Origin: Sphingobium sp.
GTDB lineage: Bacteria; Pseudomonadota; Alphaproteobacteria; Sphingomonadales; Sphingomonadaceae
Length of the DNA stretch: 6,178 bases
NCBI GenBank assembly: GCA_020051025.1
Contig: JAGVJS010000332.1
Span: 1 to 6,178, forward strand
Direction: 5' to 3'
Of this stretch, positions 5,411-6,178 are shown one piece after another. The notes beneath the pieces are model-generated. The model ran no database searches. It saw only the letters and a list, made by a program, of their open reading frames with translations, and had not been told where the DNA came from. Within the stretch, counting starts at the first letter, position 1; each line of letters begins with the position of its first letter. Made by a program: the position numbers and the translations under genes.

Positions 5411-6178
5411 TCAGACGGTCAGGCCATGCCGCCCGGCCAGTTCGACCACATATTGCCAGGCCACACGGCCCGACCGGCTGCCCCGCTGGGTCGACCATTG
5501 GATCGCGTCCAGCGGATCGAAGCTGACGCCAAGCTTGCCCGCATAGCCCGCCACGATCGCGACATAGGCGTCCTGATCCAGCGCGTGGAAACCCAGGCTG
5601 AGCCCGAACCGGTCGGACAGCGCCATCTTGTCATCCACCACGTCGCGCGGGTTGATCGGGTCATCCTGTTCCGACAAATGACGCGGCACGATATGGCGGC
5701 GGTTGGACGTCACATAGAGGCGGACATTGGCCGGCCGTGCGGCCGTGCCCCCCTGCAACAGCGATCGCAGCGCACGAGCGTCCCCCGCCCCCTGTTCCTC
5801 GAACCCCAGATCGTCGAGGAACAGGATGAAGGGCCGGCTGGTGCCGCGCAGCAGCGAGAAGAGCGTCGGCAGGCTCGCCAGTTCATCGATCGCGCATTGC
5901 AGCAGGGCGATGTCCTGCCCTTCCTTTTGCAACTGGCCGACGACCGAGGCGACCACCGCCGACTTGCCGGTGCCACGCGCGCCCCACAGCAGCACATCAT
6001 GCGCGGCATGGCCGGCCGCATGGCGCCGGCTATTGTCGAGCAGCGCGCTCTTCTGCGCATCGATCCCGGTCAGCAGCGCATAGTCCACCGGGGCGAACAC
6101 TTCCGTCGCGTGGATCGCCCGCCCGTCCCAGACATAAGCGGGATGCGCGCTCAGATCCGCCGAGATGGGCGGCGGCGG
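5411..6178 (-). CDS. DUF815-family AAA+ ATPase (5' partial)
   Basis: Cytoplasmic P-loop ATPase of the DUF815 family, whose cellular role is not established. The frame is open through base 6178, so the true start is outside the window; 255 residues are visible, starting with a PPPPISADL stretch and then AYVWDGRAI and VFAPVDYALLTGIDAQK, typical of the region before the ATPase core. Walker A is GARGTGKS (5960-5983), Walker B is FILFLDDLGFE (5798-5830), a sensor-1-like LYVTSNRRH follows, and DDKMALSDRFGLSLGF carries the likely arginine-finger region. The C-terminus holds the family's RGSRSGRVAWQY segment and the frame stops at TGA (5411-5413). The GTG at 6098-6100 is an internal Val: similarity to the family continues upstream of it. 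It converges on the PQQ dehydrogenase and shares the terminator at 5353-5392, with no evident functional link to it. Confidence 0.93.
   Translation of the reverse strand, partial: PPPPISADLSAHPAYVWDGRAIHATEVFAPVDYALLTGIDAQKSALLDNSRRHAAGHAAHDVLLWGARGTGKSAVVASVVGQLQKEGQDIALLQCAIDELASLPTLFSLLRGTSRPFILFLDDLGFEEQGAGDARALRSLLQGGTAARPANVRLYVTSNRRHIVPRHLSEQDDPINPRDVVDDKMALSDRFGLSLGFHALDQDAYVAIVAGYAGKLGVSFDPLDAIQWSTQRGSRSGRVAWQYVVELAGRHGLTV

Noticed and set aside
5727..6083. Plus-strand 118-codon frame opposite the DUF815 gene
   Set aside because: It is antisense to the Walker A and B region of a clear ATPase, and its Ser/Arg/Ala-rich translation has no motif.

Overview
This window looks like chromosomal DNA of a GC-rich alphaproteobacterium, most likely a sphingomonad (Sphingobium/Sphingomonas group). 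This placement is inferred from strong G/C bias at third codon positions, weak Shine-Dalgarno sequences and the type of proteins encoded. There are no insertion sequences, phage genes, CRISPR arrays, tRNAs or rRNAs, and base composition is fairly even throughout. It reads as core chromosome, not an accessory island.

Layout. Bases 1-1002 (+) hold the C-terminal catalytic part of an M17 leucyl aminopeptidase whose start lies upstream of the window. After a 61-base gap comes a compact + strand run: a short MarR-type winged-helix regulator (1064-1459), a C40 (NlpC/P60) cysteine peptidase with an N-terminal SH3-like region and no visible signal peptide (1419-2327, overlapping the regulator by 41 bases), and a type 2 argC (2324-3268, ATGA overlap with the peptidase gene). 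A 69-codon gene of unknown function (3321-3530) faces argC on the minus strand. After a 240-base divergent spacer, the + strand continues with a 57-codon two-helix membrane protein (3771-3944) and a membrane-anchored or exported PQQ-dependent sugar (sorbosone-type) dehydrogenase (4007-5332). A symmetrical hairpin with A and T tracts (5353-5392) separates that gene from a convergent DUF815-type AAA+ ATPase gene on the minus strand (5411 to beyond 6178).

How the genes may work together. The aminopeptidase and the apparently cytoplasmic SH3 + NlpC/P60 peptidase suggest peptide turnover, possibly recycling of cell-wall muropeptides in the manner of YkfC-like gamma-D-glutamyl-L-diamino acid endopeptidases. 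The MarR-like protein is the natural candidate regulator of the run it heads. ArgC (arginine synthesis) is translationally coupled to the peptidase, but no other arg gene is in view. The dehydrogenase would oxidise sugars or aldoses on the periplasmic side. The DUF815 ATPase appears unrelated to its neighbours. I found no convincing evidence of a wholly new system. The points most worth a second look are the small membrane protein, the 69-residue orphan and the overlapping regulator-peptidase-argC cluster.
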